A stretch of 39,006 bases of DNA from Candidatus Bathyarchaeota archaeon (lineage in GTDB: Archaea; Thermoproteota; Bathyarchaeia; TCS64), in assembly GCA_026014815.1 (NCBI GenBank), contig JAOZHP010000052.1:1-39006 (forward strand), read 5' to 3'. This document shows, in pieces, positions 16,036-23,813 of the stretch. The position numbers and the translations under genes were made by a program. Numbering within the stretch: position 1 is the stretch's first letter; every line of letters starts with the position of its first letter. The notes under the pieces were generated by a model. That model was not told where the DNA came from. It saw nothing but the letters and a program-made list of their open reading frames with translations, and made no database searches.

Positions 16036-17022
16036 ATGCCAAAGCCCAAAATATTCATAACGAGGAAGTTTTTTGACGAAGCCATAGACTTGATAAAAAC
16101 AGTTGCAGAAGTCGAGATATATCCAAGTGAAGAAGATCCAATCCCAAGAGAAATACTTCTCGACAAAGTCCAAGACATAGATGGACTACTCCCAATGCTA
16201 ACCGACAGGATAGATCAAGAGCTTTTAGATAGGGGTAAACGCCTAAAAGTTGTGAGTAACTACGCAGTAGGATACAACAACATAGACGTAACAGAGGCAA
16301 CCAAACACAGAGTAATGGTGACAAACACTCCAGACGTACTCACAGATACCACAGCTGACTGCGCATTCATGCTATTGATGGCCATCAGCCGAAGGCTTGT
16401 CGAGGTAGACAAATATGTACGAGAAGGAAAATGGGTAAAAGCCTGGGGACCAAAGATGCTCCTTGGATCAGACATTACAGGTAAAACCTTGGGGATCATA
16501 GGGCTCGGCAGGATAGGAAAGGCCATAGTACCTCGCGCAAAGGGATTCAAGATGAAGGTTCTTTATCATGATACATTTCCAAATCTAGAGGCAGAAAAGG
16601 ATCTTGGAGTGGAGTACAAGAGTCTTGACGATATTTTGGCGGTAAGTGACTACATTAGCCTCCACGTTCCATTAACTGATGAAACAAAACATCTGATAGG
16701 AGAACCAGAACTTCGAAAGATGAAAGAGACAGCATACCTCATCAACACGTCGAGAGGTCCAGTGGTAGACGAGAAAGCATTAACGAAAGCCCTCGAAGAG
16801 AAATGGATCGCAGGTGCAGGACTTGACGTACATTACAAGGAACCAACCAACCCAGATAACCCGCTGCTAAAGCTTGACAATGTCATAGTGGCTCCACACC
16901 TAGGAAGCGCTACAACAGAGACAAGACTCGCCATGGCGGTCAAAGCTGCAACCAACTTAGTTGCTGCGTTGAGTGGTGAAGTTCCTCCAGACCTTCTAAA
17001 CCCTGAAGTTCTGAAGAAGTGA
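16036..17022 (+). CDS. D-2-hydroxyacid dehydrogenase (glyoxylate/hydroxypyruvate reductase type)
   Basis: The 328-residue protein has an N-terminal substrate domain starting KPKIFITRKFFDEAIDLI, then the NAD(P) Rossmann domain with GIIGLGRIGKAIVPRAKGF (about 155-173). The catalytic triad of the family is visible: Arg in INTSRGPVVDE, Glu in DVHYKEPTNPDNP, and His in VAPHLGSATTETR. It reduces glyoxylate, hydroxypyruvate or a related 2-oxoacid; exact specificity cannot be read, and phosphoglycerate dehydrogenase is unlikely because the C-terminal regulatory domain is absent. It diverges from the winged-helix gene across a spacer with two inverted repeats, so that protein may control it. Confidence 0.92.
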   Translation: MPKPKIFITRKFFDEAIDLIKTVAEVEIYPSEEDPIPREILLDKVQDIDGLLPMLTDRIDQELLDRGKRLKVVSNYAVGYNNIDVTEATKHRVMVTNTPDVLTDTTADCAFMLLMAISRRLVEVDKYVREGKWVKAWGPKMLLGSDITGKTLGIIGLGRIGKAIVPRAKGFKMKVLYHDTFPNLEAEKDLGVEYKSLDDILAVSDYISLHVPLTDETKHLIGEPELRKMKETAYLINTSRGPVVDEKALTKALEEKWIAGAGLDVHYKEPTNPDNPLLKLDNVIVAPHLGSATTETRLAMAVKAATNLVAALSGEVPPDLLNPEVLKK

Positions 17023-17393
17023 GATTTAATCTTCTCCTCGCTGTTTTTAACCAACATTTTCAGTCAAAATACCCCTAGAGTAAATGAAGAAAAGATCTTC
17101 TCAAAAAACAACGTTATTTAATTCGAAACAAACGTTTAATTGATTTTCATCAAAGCACAGAAAAACACTGAAAAACCATCTATTGTCTCATAATTCTGGG
17201 ATAAAAAACCGGTTTTTACTAATTAAAATACAATAAACAAAAAAACGTAATGCTCATTTATATTCATAAATCATTTTAAAAAATTTGATCCAACGAAATA
17301 AAAAAACAAGGTCAATATGCCAGAAAATAGAGGTTTATCACATTTTAAACTCAATAAAAATGCGAAAATGAGTTAGTCTCAGAAGAGTGAAGT
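17023..17393. other. 371-bp AT-rich spacer without a gene
   Basis: This lies between the convergent dehydrogenase and threonine dehydrogenase genes. It contains a 14-bp perfect palindrome (AAAAACC/GGTTTTT, 17204-17217), two AACGTT sites 21 bp apart (17110-17115 and 17131-17136) and several A or T runs that could end transcription from both sides. No reading frame, tRNA or clear hairpin RNA was recognised. Confidence 0.5.
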
Positions 17394-18356
17394 TTAGAGC
17401 GTGCCTTTTCGGTGTCTCTCACTAAGGACGCGGATCATGTCCTCTACCATAGCCGGTAGATCATAGTCCGGGCTCCAACCCCATTCATCTCTGGCCGCAG
17501 AGTCATCGATACTCATAGGCCAGCTGTCAGCTATTTGCTGCCGGTAATCAGGCTCATAGACTATCTCGAACTCAGGTATATGGTTCCTGATTTCTTTCGC
17601 CAGCTCTATCGGACTGAAGCTGATCGCTGCTAGGTTGAAGTCGCAGTGATGTATCAATGAATCCAAATCCGCGTTCATTAGATCGATGAAAGCCTTGAGA
17701 CAGTCGGGCATGTACATCATAGGCAACATAGTGTCTGCGTTCAGGAAGCACGTGTATCTCTTGTTTTTGATTGCTTCATAAAATATCTCCACTGCGTAGT
17801 CTGTTGTCCCGCCTCCAGGTGGAGCTACATTGCTGATAATCCCGGGTAACCTTGCTCCACGGACATCCACACCATATTTTGCGAAATAATAATTGCCAAT
17901 GAGCTCACCAACCACCTTAGTAACCCCGTATATTGTTGTCGGCTTCATGATGGTGTTCTGGGGCGTATTGTCTCTTGGTGCTCCTGGCCCGAAAGCCGCT
18001 ATGCTGCTTGGGTTGAAAATCCGGTATCCATGTTCTTTTGCGAGGTCAAGAACGTTGTGGAGACCGTTCACATTTATTCTCCACGCGAGGTCAGGGTTTC
18101 TCTCGCCAGTAGCTGACAGAATAGCCGCTAAATGGTATATGGTGTCGATCTCGTAATCTTTTAGCATCGACTCCATTTTTTCTCGATCTAGGACATCAAG
18201 AACCTCGTAGGGGCCTTCATGCTCTGATTCGGGTTGCTTGATATCTGTTGCTAATACGTTATCCTTGCCATAAATTGCACGGAGTCTTGGCGTGAGCTCA
18301 GAACCTATCTGGCCCATGGCACCTGTGACTATAACACGATTAGTGCTGTTGCCCAT
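17394..18356 (-). CDS. L-threonine 3-dehydrogenase, short-chain (SDR) type
   Basis: The product has 320 residues. The extended-SDR Rossmann motif is VTGAMGQIGSELTPRLR. DVLDREKMESMLKDYEIDTIYHLAAILSA follows, and the catalytic Tyr-Lys pair is in TTIYGVTKVVGE. RLPGIISN and TTDYAVEIFYEAIKNKRYTCFL are characteristic of the NAD-dependent threonine dehydrogenases related to UDP-galactose epimerase. It oxidises threonine to 2-amino-3-oxobutyrate. The gene for the next enzyme, glycine C-acetyltransferase, is transcribed divergently from the same 150-bp promoter region, which strongly supports the call over a sugar epimerase. A TATA-like GTATAAATATG lies at about 18400-18410. Confidence 0.92.
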   Translation of the reverse strand: MGNSTNRVIVTGAMGQIGSELTPRLRAIYGKDNVLATDIKQPESEHEGPYEVLDVLDREKMESMLKDYEIDTIYHLAAILSATGERNPDLAWRINVNGLHNVLDLAKEHGYRIFNPSSIAAFGPGAPRDNTPQNTIMKPTTIYGVTKVVGELIGNYYFAKYGVDVRGARLPGIISNVAPPGGGTTDYAVEIFYEAIKNKRYTCFLNADTMLPMMYMPDCLKAFIDLMNADLDSLIHHCDFNLAAISFSPIELAKEIRNHIPEFEIVYEPDYRQQIADSWPMSIDDSAARDEWGWSPDYDLPAMVEDMIRVLSERHRKGTL

Positions 18357-18399
18357 TAGTCCTCAATGAAAAGGTACGCAGACGCTATTAATAATTGCC

Positions 18400-18475
18400 A
18401 TATTTATACTACAGCGACGTTTTTTTGAGTAATCAAGCAATGTAAACAGAGTTTTATTGGAAAATAATAAAGGCT
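18400..18475. promoter_or_regulatory. Divergent promoters for threonine degradation genes
   Basis: The minus-strand AGTATAAATATG (about 18399-18410) precedes the threonine dehydrogenase gene. On the plus strand AATAATAAAGG (about 18465-18475) lies about 35 bp before the start of the glycine C-acetyltransferase gene. No obvious palindrome lies between them. Confidence 0.5.
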
Positions 18476-18506
18476 CCACGGTCTCGTTCTCATGTAGGTC
18501 TGGTTT

Positions 18507-19700
18507 ATGAGAGATCCAATTGGTTTCCTCGGAAAAGAGTACAACGAACTCGTGGAGAAGGCGCTTGACTGGAGGCTCAAGGAGCTACAAGGTCCAAGCG
18601 AGCCAATAAGCATGGTGGATGGGCGTGAAGTAGTAATCCTCTGCGCAAACAATTACCTCGGTTTAACCACGCATCCATCGCTAAAGCAGGCTGCCCTTGA
18701 GGCAATAGATAAGTATGGTGTAGGATCAGGAGCCGTCAGGGCCATCTCTGGCACCATGGATCTTCACATGGAGCTAGAGCAAAGGTTAGCTAAATTCAAG
18801 AGAGCTGAGGCGGCACTCACATATCCCACTGGTTTCATGGCCAACTCAGGCCTCATACCTCAGTTAGTAGGGAAAGAGGATATCATTATCAGCGATGAGT
18901 TGAACCACGGCAGTATAATAGACGGCGTTCGCCTCTCAAGGGCTGAAAGGACCGTGTACAGGCACAACGACATGGAGCACCTCGCAGAGGTTCTCAGGGA
19001 AGCTGAGAAACATGACCCAGGTTACAGGCGTATCCTTCTCATAACTGATGGAGTGTTCAGCATGGACGGTGATATGGCTCCTCTTGATCAGGTGGCTAAG
19101 CTGGGTGCGGAGCATGGTGCCATGATTTATGTGGACGATGCTCACGGCGAGGGCGTTCTCGGTGAAGGCGGACGAGGCATAGTCAGTCACTTCGGACTTA
19201 CACACAAGGAGGTTCATGTGGAGATGGGTACCTTCAGCAAGGCGTATGGAACCATTGGAGGCCATATCTCAGGCTCGGATAGCCTGGTTAAGTTTGCTTG
19301 GAACAAGAGCCGCACATGGTTGTTGAGTTCATCTCATCCTCCCGCTATCGCGGCTGCTACTATCGCCGCTATTGATGTCCTTGAAACTGAGCCGTGGCAC
19401 GTCAATAATCTCTGGGAAAACACACGGTACTTTAAGAAGGCGGTAGAGGACCTAGGGTTCAACACCGGAAAATCAGAGACACCCATCATACCCATAATAG
19501 TAGGAGAGAGCCATAAGGCCAAAGCCCTCAGTGATCGCCTCTGGGAAGATGGAGTCTTCGTTGTCCCAATAGTGTTCCCTATGGTTGCACGTGACCTAGC
19601 ACGCATACGGGTTCAGATGCACGCCAAGCTCACCAAGGAGCAGTTAGACACAGTCATAGAGAAAATAGAGTCGATAGGAAAGGAGCTTGACATAATATAG
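18507..19700 (+). CDS. kbl: Glycine C-acetyltransferase (2-amino-3-ketobutyrate CoA ligase)
   Basis: The 397-residue PLP enzyme is of the alpha-oxoamine synthase family. Motifs include CANNYLGLTTHPSLKQAALEA, YGVGSGAVRAISGTMDLH, the phosphate and ring contacts in YVDDAHGEGVLGEGGRG, and the PLP lysine in GTFSKAYGTIGGHISGS. It splits 2-amino-3-oxobutyrate with CoA into glycine and acetyl-CoA. An AONS or BioF role would fit the fold, but the divergent threonine dehydrogenase makes KBL the best call. The start is ATG at 18507. The stop codon runs into a compact hairpin terminator. Confidence 0.93.
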   Translation: MRDPIGFLGKEYNELVEKALDWRLKELQGPSEPISMVDGREVVILCANNYLGLTTHPSLKQAALEAIDKYGVGSGAVRAISGTMDLHMELEQRLAKFKRAEAALTYPTGFMANSGLIPQLVGKEDIIISDELNHGSIIDGVRLSRAERTVYRHNDMEHLAEVLREAEKHDPGYRRILLITDGVFSMDGDMAPLDQVAKLGAEHGAMIYVDDAHGEGVLGEGGRGIVSHFGLTHKEVHVEMGTFSKAYGTIGGHISGSDSLVKFAWNKSRTWLLSSSHPPAIAAATIAAIDVLETEPWHVNNLWENTRYFKKAVEDLGFNTGKSETPIIPIIVGESHKAKALSDRLWEDGVFVVPIVFPMVARDLARIRVQMHAKLTKEQLDTVIEKIESIGKELDII

Positions 19701-19716
19701 GGGTTTTACCCCTTTT
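19700..19716 (+). terminator. GC hairpin with T-run after kbl
   Basis: GGGG, loop TTTTA, CCCC, then TTTT, beginning at the last base of the kbl stop codon. It sits in the 45-bp gap between convergent kbl and nucS. Confidence 0.6.
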
Positions 19717-19745
19717 GTCTCAGAACTTTGAAACGAATCAGTGTT

Positions 19746-20525
19746 CTATCCGAAGAAGGAGGTTAAGGGTTTTCCTTTCTTCTGTTTTAGTACCTCGGAG
19801 CATTTCTGAGGCGAGATGAGTTTGTACTCGTACCCATATTCTTTGAGAAGCTTCTCGACGCCTTTACCAAGCTCTGGTGCGACAAGTATAGCTCTAACAG
19901 GTCTTCCCTTGTCAAGGTCAATCACATCCATGTATTTTTTGAGTTGGTTCACTGCGTCCTTGTTGGCCTTCACGCGTTTTATCTCGACCACGGTTAGTTT
20001 ATTGTCTTTATCCACGCCCAGGATGTCAATGAATCCCGGGTCAACCGCCTTCTCCTTGGTAATCGGCCTGAACCCTGGCTCCAGTAACTCGGGTTTGAAC
20101 AGGATAGCCTCCTGCATGTCTCGTTCAGTCGCGTAAAGGCTGAACTCACCAAAATCAACTAGGTCCAGTACAGCCACCATTGCTAGGTCCGTAAATATAA
20201 CCTCCATGGTCTCGTTTTCTTTGCGTCTAAACACTCGGATCTTTAACCCATCCTGGGTCAGGATAGTCCTGAACAGGGAGCCTGCTGGCTGCCAGTTTAC
20301 AGGTGAGTAGTCCTTGGGTCGATGCACGAGGGCGGAGCCGTCTCCCTTGAACAGTATGACTCTTTCACCTTGCTCCAATTTCGATGATGCTCTTCCATCA
20401 TACTCAACAGTACAATTTCCTGCGATTATTACAGTTCTATGCCTTGATATCCCTGCCTTTATGGCTTTAATTGCCTCTTCTAGGGAGGGATTCTCAAGCA
20501 CCTGCTGTCTCTGGGGTGTTTCCAC
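19746..20525 (-). CDS. nucS: NucS/EndoMS mismatch-specific endonuclease
   Basis: The 259-residue protein has an N-terminal beta-sandwich dimerisation/DNA-binding domain (about 1-125, with RTVIIAGNCTVEYDGRASS and GDGSALVHRPKDYSPVNWQP) and a C-terminal RecB-like nuclease domain with GFIDILGVDKDNKLTVVEIKR, carrying the Asp and the Glu-x-Lys active-site residues. The end KGKPLTSFFG resembles a PCNA-interacting motif. The enzyme cuts both strands at mismatches and replaces MutS-type repair in many archaea. It sits 5 bp after the metallo-hydrolase gene on the same strand. All expected residues are present. Confidence 0.94.
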   Translation of the reverse strand: METPQRQQVLENPSLEEAIKAIKAGISRHRTVIIAGNCTVEYDGRASSKLEQGERVILFKGDGSALVHRPKDYSPVNWQPAGSLFRTILTQDGLKIRVFRRKENETMEVIFTDLAMVAVLDLVDFGEFSLYATERDMQEAILFKPELLEPGFRPITKEKAVDPGFIDILGVDKDNKLTVVEIKRVKANKDAVNQLKKYMDVIDLDKGRPVRAILVAPELGKGVEKLLKEYGYEYKLISPQKCSEVLKQKKGKPLTSFFG

Positions 20526-20530
20526 GGTGG

Positions 20531-21256
20531 TTAGCCTACGCTAGTTATTATTGTAGTCCAGGCCGCGTTCATCTTCTGGTCGTATAGCTCTAGGTGTTCC
20601 TTCGCGTTGTTCAAAATGAATGTATTATGCCCAGGGTATAGCCTGTCTGGACTCAAGTCGACGAGTTTCTTTATGCTCATTTTCCAGTCGTCAAGGTTGA
20701 AGCCGGGGCCATTGATATAGCCAAGGTTACCTGAGGGTCCAGCTATGTCGCCGCACAGGAGCCCTCTTTTCCCGTCGTCTTCATCTAAAAGGAAAGAGAT
20801 GCAGCCAGGAGTATGACCCGGGTTATGCACAACATTTAAGGAAACATCACCTACCTGAACTTTGTCTCCTTCTTTCACGGTCGCATCTACTTTAGTTGCC
20901 TTGAACTCGAGGCCTCGTTCCTGCGCCATAGTGTATAGGGAAAGCTCGTCAAGGGTCTCGATGGGCGTCTTGTCTGAGTCATGGCTTATGATGTTGCATC
21001 CCAACTCGTTCTTCAAGTCATAGTTACCGCCGATATGATCGAAGTGGCAGTGAGTGATGAGCACTTTGGTAATCTTCTTCGGGTCAAACCCATCGGCTTT
21101 CACGTTCCCTAGAATATCTTTAACGCCAAAACCTCCACCAGTGTCTATTAGTGCGAGTTCGTCTCCGCCATTCACTAGATAGATGTTACAGTCTCCTTGA
21201 GGGGATAACCCGTACCCGCTGCCGCCAACTAGATGGACTTTTTCGGTTAGCTTCAT
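20531..21256 (-). CDS. Metallo-beta-lactamase-fold hydrolase
   Basis: The product has 241 residues. The metal site is visible: THCHFDHIGG (HxHxDH), then NPGHTPGCISF, the aspartate in LLCGDIAG and the final LYPGHNTF histidine. The layout matches glyoxalase II-like hydrolases, but the C-terminal glutathione-binding domain is absent. The substrate is unknown. ATG at 21256 starts MKLTEKVHLVGGSGYG. It leads nucS by 5 bp, so the two are probably one transcript. Upstream lies a 294-bp gap with copy C of the dispersed element. Confidence 0.9.
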   Translation of the reverse strand: MKLTEKVHLVGGSGYGLSPQGDCNIYLVNGGDELALIDTGGGFGVKDILGNVKADGFDPKKITKVLITHCHFDHIGGNYDLKNELGCNIISHDSDKTPIETLDELSLYTMAQERGLEFKATKVDATVKEGDKVQVGDVSLNVVHNPGHTPGCISFLLDEDDGKRGLLCGDIAGPSGNLGYINGPGFNLDDWKMSIKKLVDLSPDRLYPGHNTFILNNAKEHLELYDQKMNAAWTTIITSVG

Positions 21257-21468
21257 TATATATCGAAAAGGTAACGGCGTGTGGATTTAATATAGATTCG
21301 CCCCGAAATCCTCTAATCCCCCTTATTTTTGACATGGATGTAAAGTGTTTCCAAGATGATGGTTCGATGACTCGATCCCCCCTCTAAAGAAGGCTCAAGA
21401 TTACATCGTTTATGTACGTCGGATAAAAAATGTTCGAAAGATCGAAGAAATTTCGAAGAATTTCTTTG

Positions 21469-21520
21469 ATGCCTTATGAATAATAGACCTTCAACATTAT
21501 GGATAATACCTGTATCCATC
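21469..21520 (+). repeat. Dispersed non-coding element, copy C
   Basis: It begins with GCCTTATGAATAATAG, then ACCTTCAACATTATGGAT and a hairpin TGGATA, seven-base loop, TATCCA with the same 19-base span as copy A but a different loop. The tail after 21520 no longer aligns well. It lies 31 bp beyond the stop of the zinc-finger gene, in the same relation to a minus-strand gene end as copy A. Confidence 0.65.
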
Positions 21521-21550
21521 GTAAAAAGAGGGTGATTGGTTTGCGTGGAA

Positions 21551-21721
21551 TTACTCTTTGAACTGGGCTTTGAACCTAGTCTCCATCTCAGAGTAGTATT
21601 TTTCATTGAACTCGTCGAGCTTGTCAGGGTGAGTCAGCTTCACGTGGAAACGTACGCCGCCAGGGCTAGCTGACTTACGGTCACAGTATGGGCACTTGAA
21701 TTCAACCTGTTGATCACTCAA
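21551..21721 (-). CDS. Small C2H2 zinc-finger protein
   Basis: This short gene encodes 56 residues: MSDQQVEFKCPYCDRKSASP, then GGVRFHVKLTHPDKLDEFNE and KYYSEMETRFKAQFKE. Cys10, Cys13, His26 and His31 form a C2H2 finger, followed by a charged helix. The start is TTG at 21721 with GGTGG 6 bp upstream and a TATA element (TATTATAAAC, 21753-21762) about 26 bp before the expected transcription start. Small C2H2 proteins of this kind occur in archaea and may bind DNA or partner proteins; the role here is unknown. An overlapping longer frame in another phase (21313-21606) is a shadow. Confidence 0.8.
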   Translation of the reverse strand: MSDQQVEFKCPYCDRKSASPGGVRFHVKLTHPDKLDEFNEKYYSEMETRFKAQFKE

Positions 21722-21752
21722 AATTGGCCACCAAATAATTAGAGTATTTATT

Positions 21753-21762
21753 GTTTATAATA
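21753..21762 (-). promoter_or_regulatory. TATA box for the zinc-finger gene
   Basis: The minus strand reads TATTATAAAC. Transcription would begin near 21731, just ahead of the GGTGG ribosome site and the TTG start at 21721. Confidence 0.55.
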
Positions 21763-21845
21763 TCTTGTACCGGGGTTCTTTAAACACACATTTTTTCTAT
21801 GTTTTAACAAAGTTTTCAGGACTTTTTCAGCTTATGTGGAGAAAA

Positions 21846-23123
21846 TTAGATCTCAGCGACTTTTGGTTCATCTACCAGTATGATGAACAGAACGCCGAAC
21901 AACGCAAGTGCACCGCTGAGAATAATCCAAGGCAAGTCATTGTTGTAGCGGTAAACATAGCCACTAAGGAATGTACCAAGTGTCTGCATGGACTTCCCTA
22001 GTACTCCGCTTCCATAAGCCCCTCTCATAAGCCATATGCCTCCACCTCCAATGGATGCGAGAACCCGTCCCCTTATATCACGTGGAGTCATGTCAGCGAA
22101 AAGGCTCTGAAACGCTGGGTTCATGAATGTGTTAGTTAATGTTGTAAAGGCAGCCAAGAGAACAACATGTGTGAACGTGGTGCATCTTAAGAACAGGTAG
22201 CACTGAACTGAACCTAATAGGAGACAGGCTCCCGCGATCATTTTCTTACTAAACCTGTCCACAATGATTCCAGCGGGAATACCCATTATAACGCTCACGA
22301 TGCCCGAAACAAGCATTACCTTGCCCCAGTCCTGGTAACCCAATCCAATGACTTCTTGTGCACGTACGATCCAGAACGAGCTGGATAGAGACGCAAAAAA
22401 CACCATGCCAGACACCAAGAAAGATAACGTGTACAGTCTCTTCGGGACATCACTGAGCACACCAAACACGCTCCTGTACGCCTTCACGATGAGATCAGGT
22501 ATACCAGTAACCGTGAAATCTAGGGTCTTGGGGTTCGCAACAGTCTCTTTAAGATACTTCAATCTGAACATCGCTATCGCAGAGGCTATGAAAAACCCGC
22601 TGAGGTAAAGTCCATGCATAGCCATGCTCATTCCGAAACGCTCGATGAGCCAACCACCAATATAAGGCGCCCCGATACCGAAGGCGCTAGGTATAACCAT
22701 CGTCGCTGCGAACCCGATACCCCTCTGCTCGGGAGGGATGCTGTCAGCGATGAGGGCCTGCCTTGCTGGGAAATAGAAGGTTACCAAGCTCTGAAAGAAC
22801 ATGCCCACGCCCAGCCACTCCCATGAGTTAGTGAACGCAGGAATCAGAAAAGTAGAACCATAAGCAAAGGTCATGTACCCAATAAGCTTGATGCGTCCCT
22901 GATAGTCAGCAATGTACCCTCCTAGTGGGTATAGGATTAGGCTAGCGAAGTTCCCAGTAGCCATGATGATGCCGATTGCCTCATAGCTACCTCCGAGAAA
23001 TAACACATACAGGGAAAGAAAAGGCCAGATGATGTCGATGGTGGTCCTCCAAACACATTCACATATAGTCATAACCAAGACGTTCCCTTTCATGAAACCA
23101 AAGATCTGCTTCATAGACTGCAA
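21846..23123 (-). CDS. Major facilitator superfamily transporter
   Basis: The 425-residue membrane protein has about 12 hydrophobic segments and the MFS loop-2/3 pattern LGGYIADYQGRIKLIGY, repeated in the second half as PAGIIVDRFSKKMIAGACL. The N-terminus MQSMKQIFGFMKGNVLVMTICE is cytoplasmic. The central loop (about 190-215) links two six-helix halves. The substrate cannot be inferred; the general look is of drug or metabolite exporters. It ends 124 bp before the zinc-finger gene start and diverges from the small zinc-motif gene at 23230. Confidence 0.9.
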   Translation of the reverse strand: MQSMKQIFGFMKGNVLVMTICECVWRTTIDIIWPFLSLYVLFLGGSYEAIGIIMATGNFASLILYPLGGYIADYQGRIKLIGYMTFAYGSTFLIPAFTNSWEWLGVGMFFQSLVTFYFPARQALIADSIPPEQRGIGFAATMVIPSAFGIGAPYIGGWLIERFGMSMAMHGLYLSGFFIASAIAMFRLKYLKETVANPKTLDFTVTGIPDLIVKAYRSVFGVLSDVPKRLYTLSFLVSGMVFFASLSSSFWIVRAQEVIGLGYQDWGKVMLVSGIVSVIMGIPAGIIVDRFSKKMIAGACLLLGSVQCYLFLRCTTFTHVVLLAAFTTLTNTFMNPAFQSLFADMTPRDIRGRVLASIGGGGIWLMRGAYGSGVLGKSMQTLGTFLSGYVYRYNNDLPWIILSGALALFGVLFIILVDEPKVAEI

Positions 23124-23229
23124 AAATAGTCACCGAATCGATTACGCGGTCTAATCAGCTTACTCGGCTATAAGGTTAACCGGAGGCGTGCATCTTTTTA
23201 ATGCCATTACGATCAAAAGGGTGAAGGAC

Positions 23230-23601
23230 ATGAGCGCAAAGAATAATAAGATTACTTGGATAACCTGCCCGGACTGTGGCTCAAAGATAGGGATTGTCCT
23301 CAGCGTAGGCAAGGCAGACCCCACAGTGATCCATGAACCCGCTGCAAAATGGCCACCAGAGGAACAACAGCCAACACCACAGCAGGATCAACCTCAGGAC
23401 TTTAGATCAAACCTGCAGGCAGCAGGCGTGGACATAGCGCTCCTAGAAATCGAGGAAGACGGGGCCCTCGTTAGCATAAGCCCTAAAAAGTTCCTGGGTG
23501 ACCAGTGGGGCCCCATTAATGACGTTTTGCGTGGAATGGGCGGTAACTGGATCAGGGATGGCAGGAATAGCAGGTGGGAGCTCAGGCTGGAAGAGGCCTA
23601 G
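23230..23601 (+). CDS. Protein of unknown function with partial zinc knuckle
   Basis: From ATG 23230 the product has 123 residues: MSAKNNKITWITCPDCGSKIG, a glutamine- and proline-rich linker (about 45-65, PPEEQQPTPQQDQPQDF), then a small folded-looking domain with GALVSISPKKFLGDQWGPIN and GGNWIRDGRNSRWELRLEE. Only one CxxC is present, so a zinc site would need a partner or dimer. GTGAAGGAC immediately before the ATG favours this start over a TTG/GTG-type start at 23188. No family was recognised. Its stop overlaps the convergent small zinc protein gene by 4 bp. Confidence 0.65.
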   Translation: MSAKNNKITWITCPDCGSKIGIVLSVGKADPTVIHEPAAKWPPEEQQPTPQQDQPQDFRSNLQAAGVDIALLEIEEDGALVSISPKKFLGDQWGPINDVLRGMGGNWIRDGRNSRWELRLEEA

Positions 23602-23813
23602 AGGCCGCTCAAGATATCATCTGCTACTTCTTTCACCCATCTACCTGTGCCAGATGTCTTGGTTATCTTTTCAAGGTACTCGACCCAGCTGACACCTAAC
23701 GCGTATCTCCACTGCTTGTACCCCTCTTCAAGGTTCGTATACGCTGTGTGATGGTGATCACAGTAAGTTGAGCCATCAATATGTTTCCTCTGACAAATCT
23801 TACAACTGGTCAT
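23598..23813 (-). CDS. Small zinc-binding protein coupled to topoisomerase I
   Basis: The product has 71 residues. The start MTSCKICQRKHIDGSTYCDHHH has Cys4, Cys7 and Cys18 with three histidines at 20-22, a likely zinc site, followed by a helical region with YTNLEEGYKQWRYALGVSWVEYLEKI and a C-terminal helix. Its ATG overlaps the stop of the topoisomerase gene by 4 bp, so translation is probably coupled. I do not know a named function; the tight link suggests a topoisomerase-related or nucleic-acid role, which is inference. Confidence 0.75.
   Translation of the reverse strand: MTSCKICQRKHIDGSTYCDHHHTAYTNLEEGYKQWRYALGVSWVEYLEKITKTSGTGRWVKEVADDILSGL

Noticed and set aside
17023-17393. Hidden RNA gene in the AT-rich spacer
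   Set aside because: Only short palindromes and A/T runs were found; no extended pairing or known motif.
21313-21606. 97-codon minus-strand frame
   Set aside because: It spans the dispersed element and the zinc-finger gene in a different phase; the zinc-finger frame has real ligands, a TATA box and a ribosome site.
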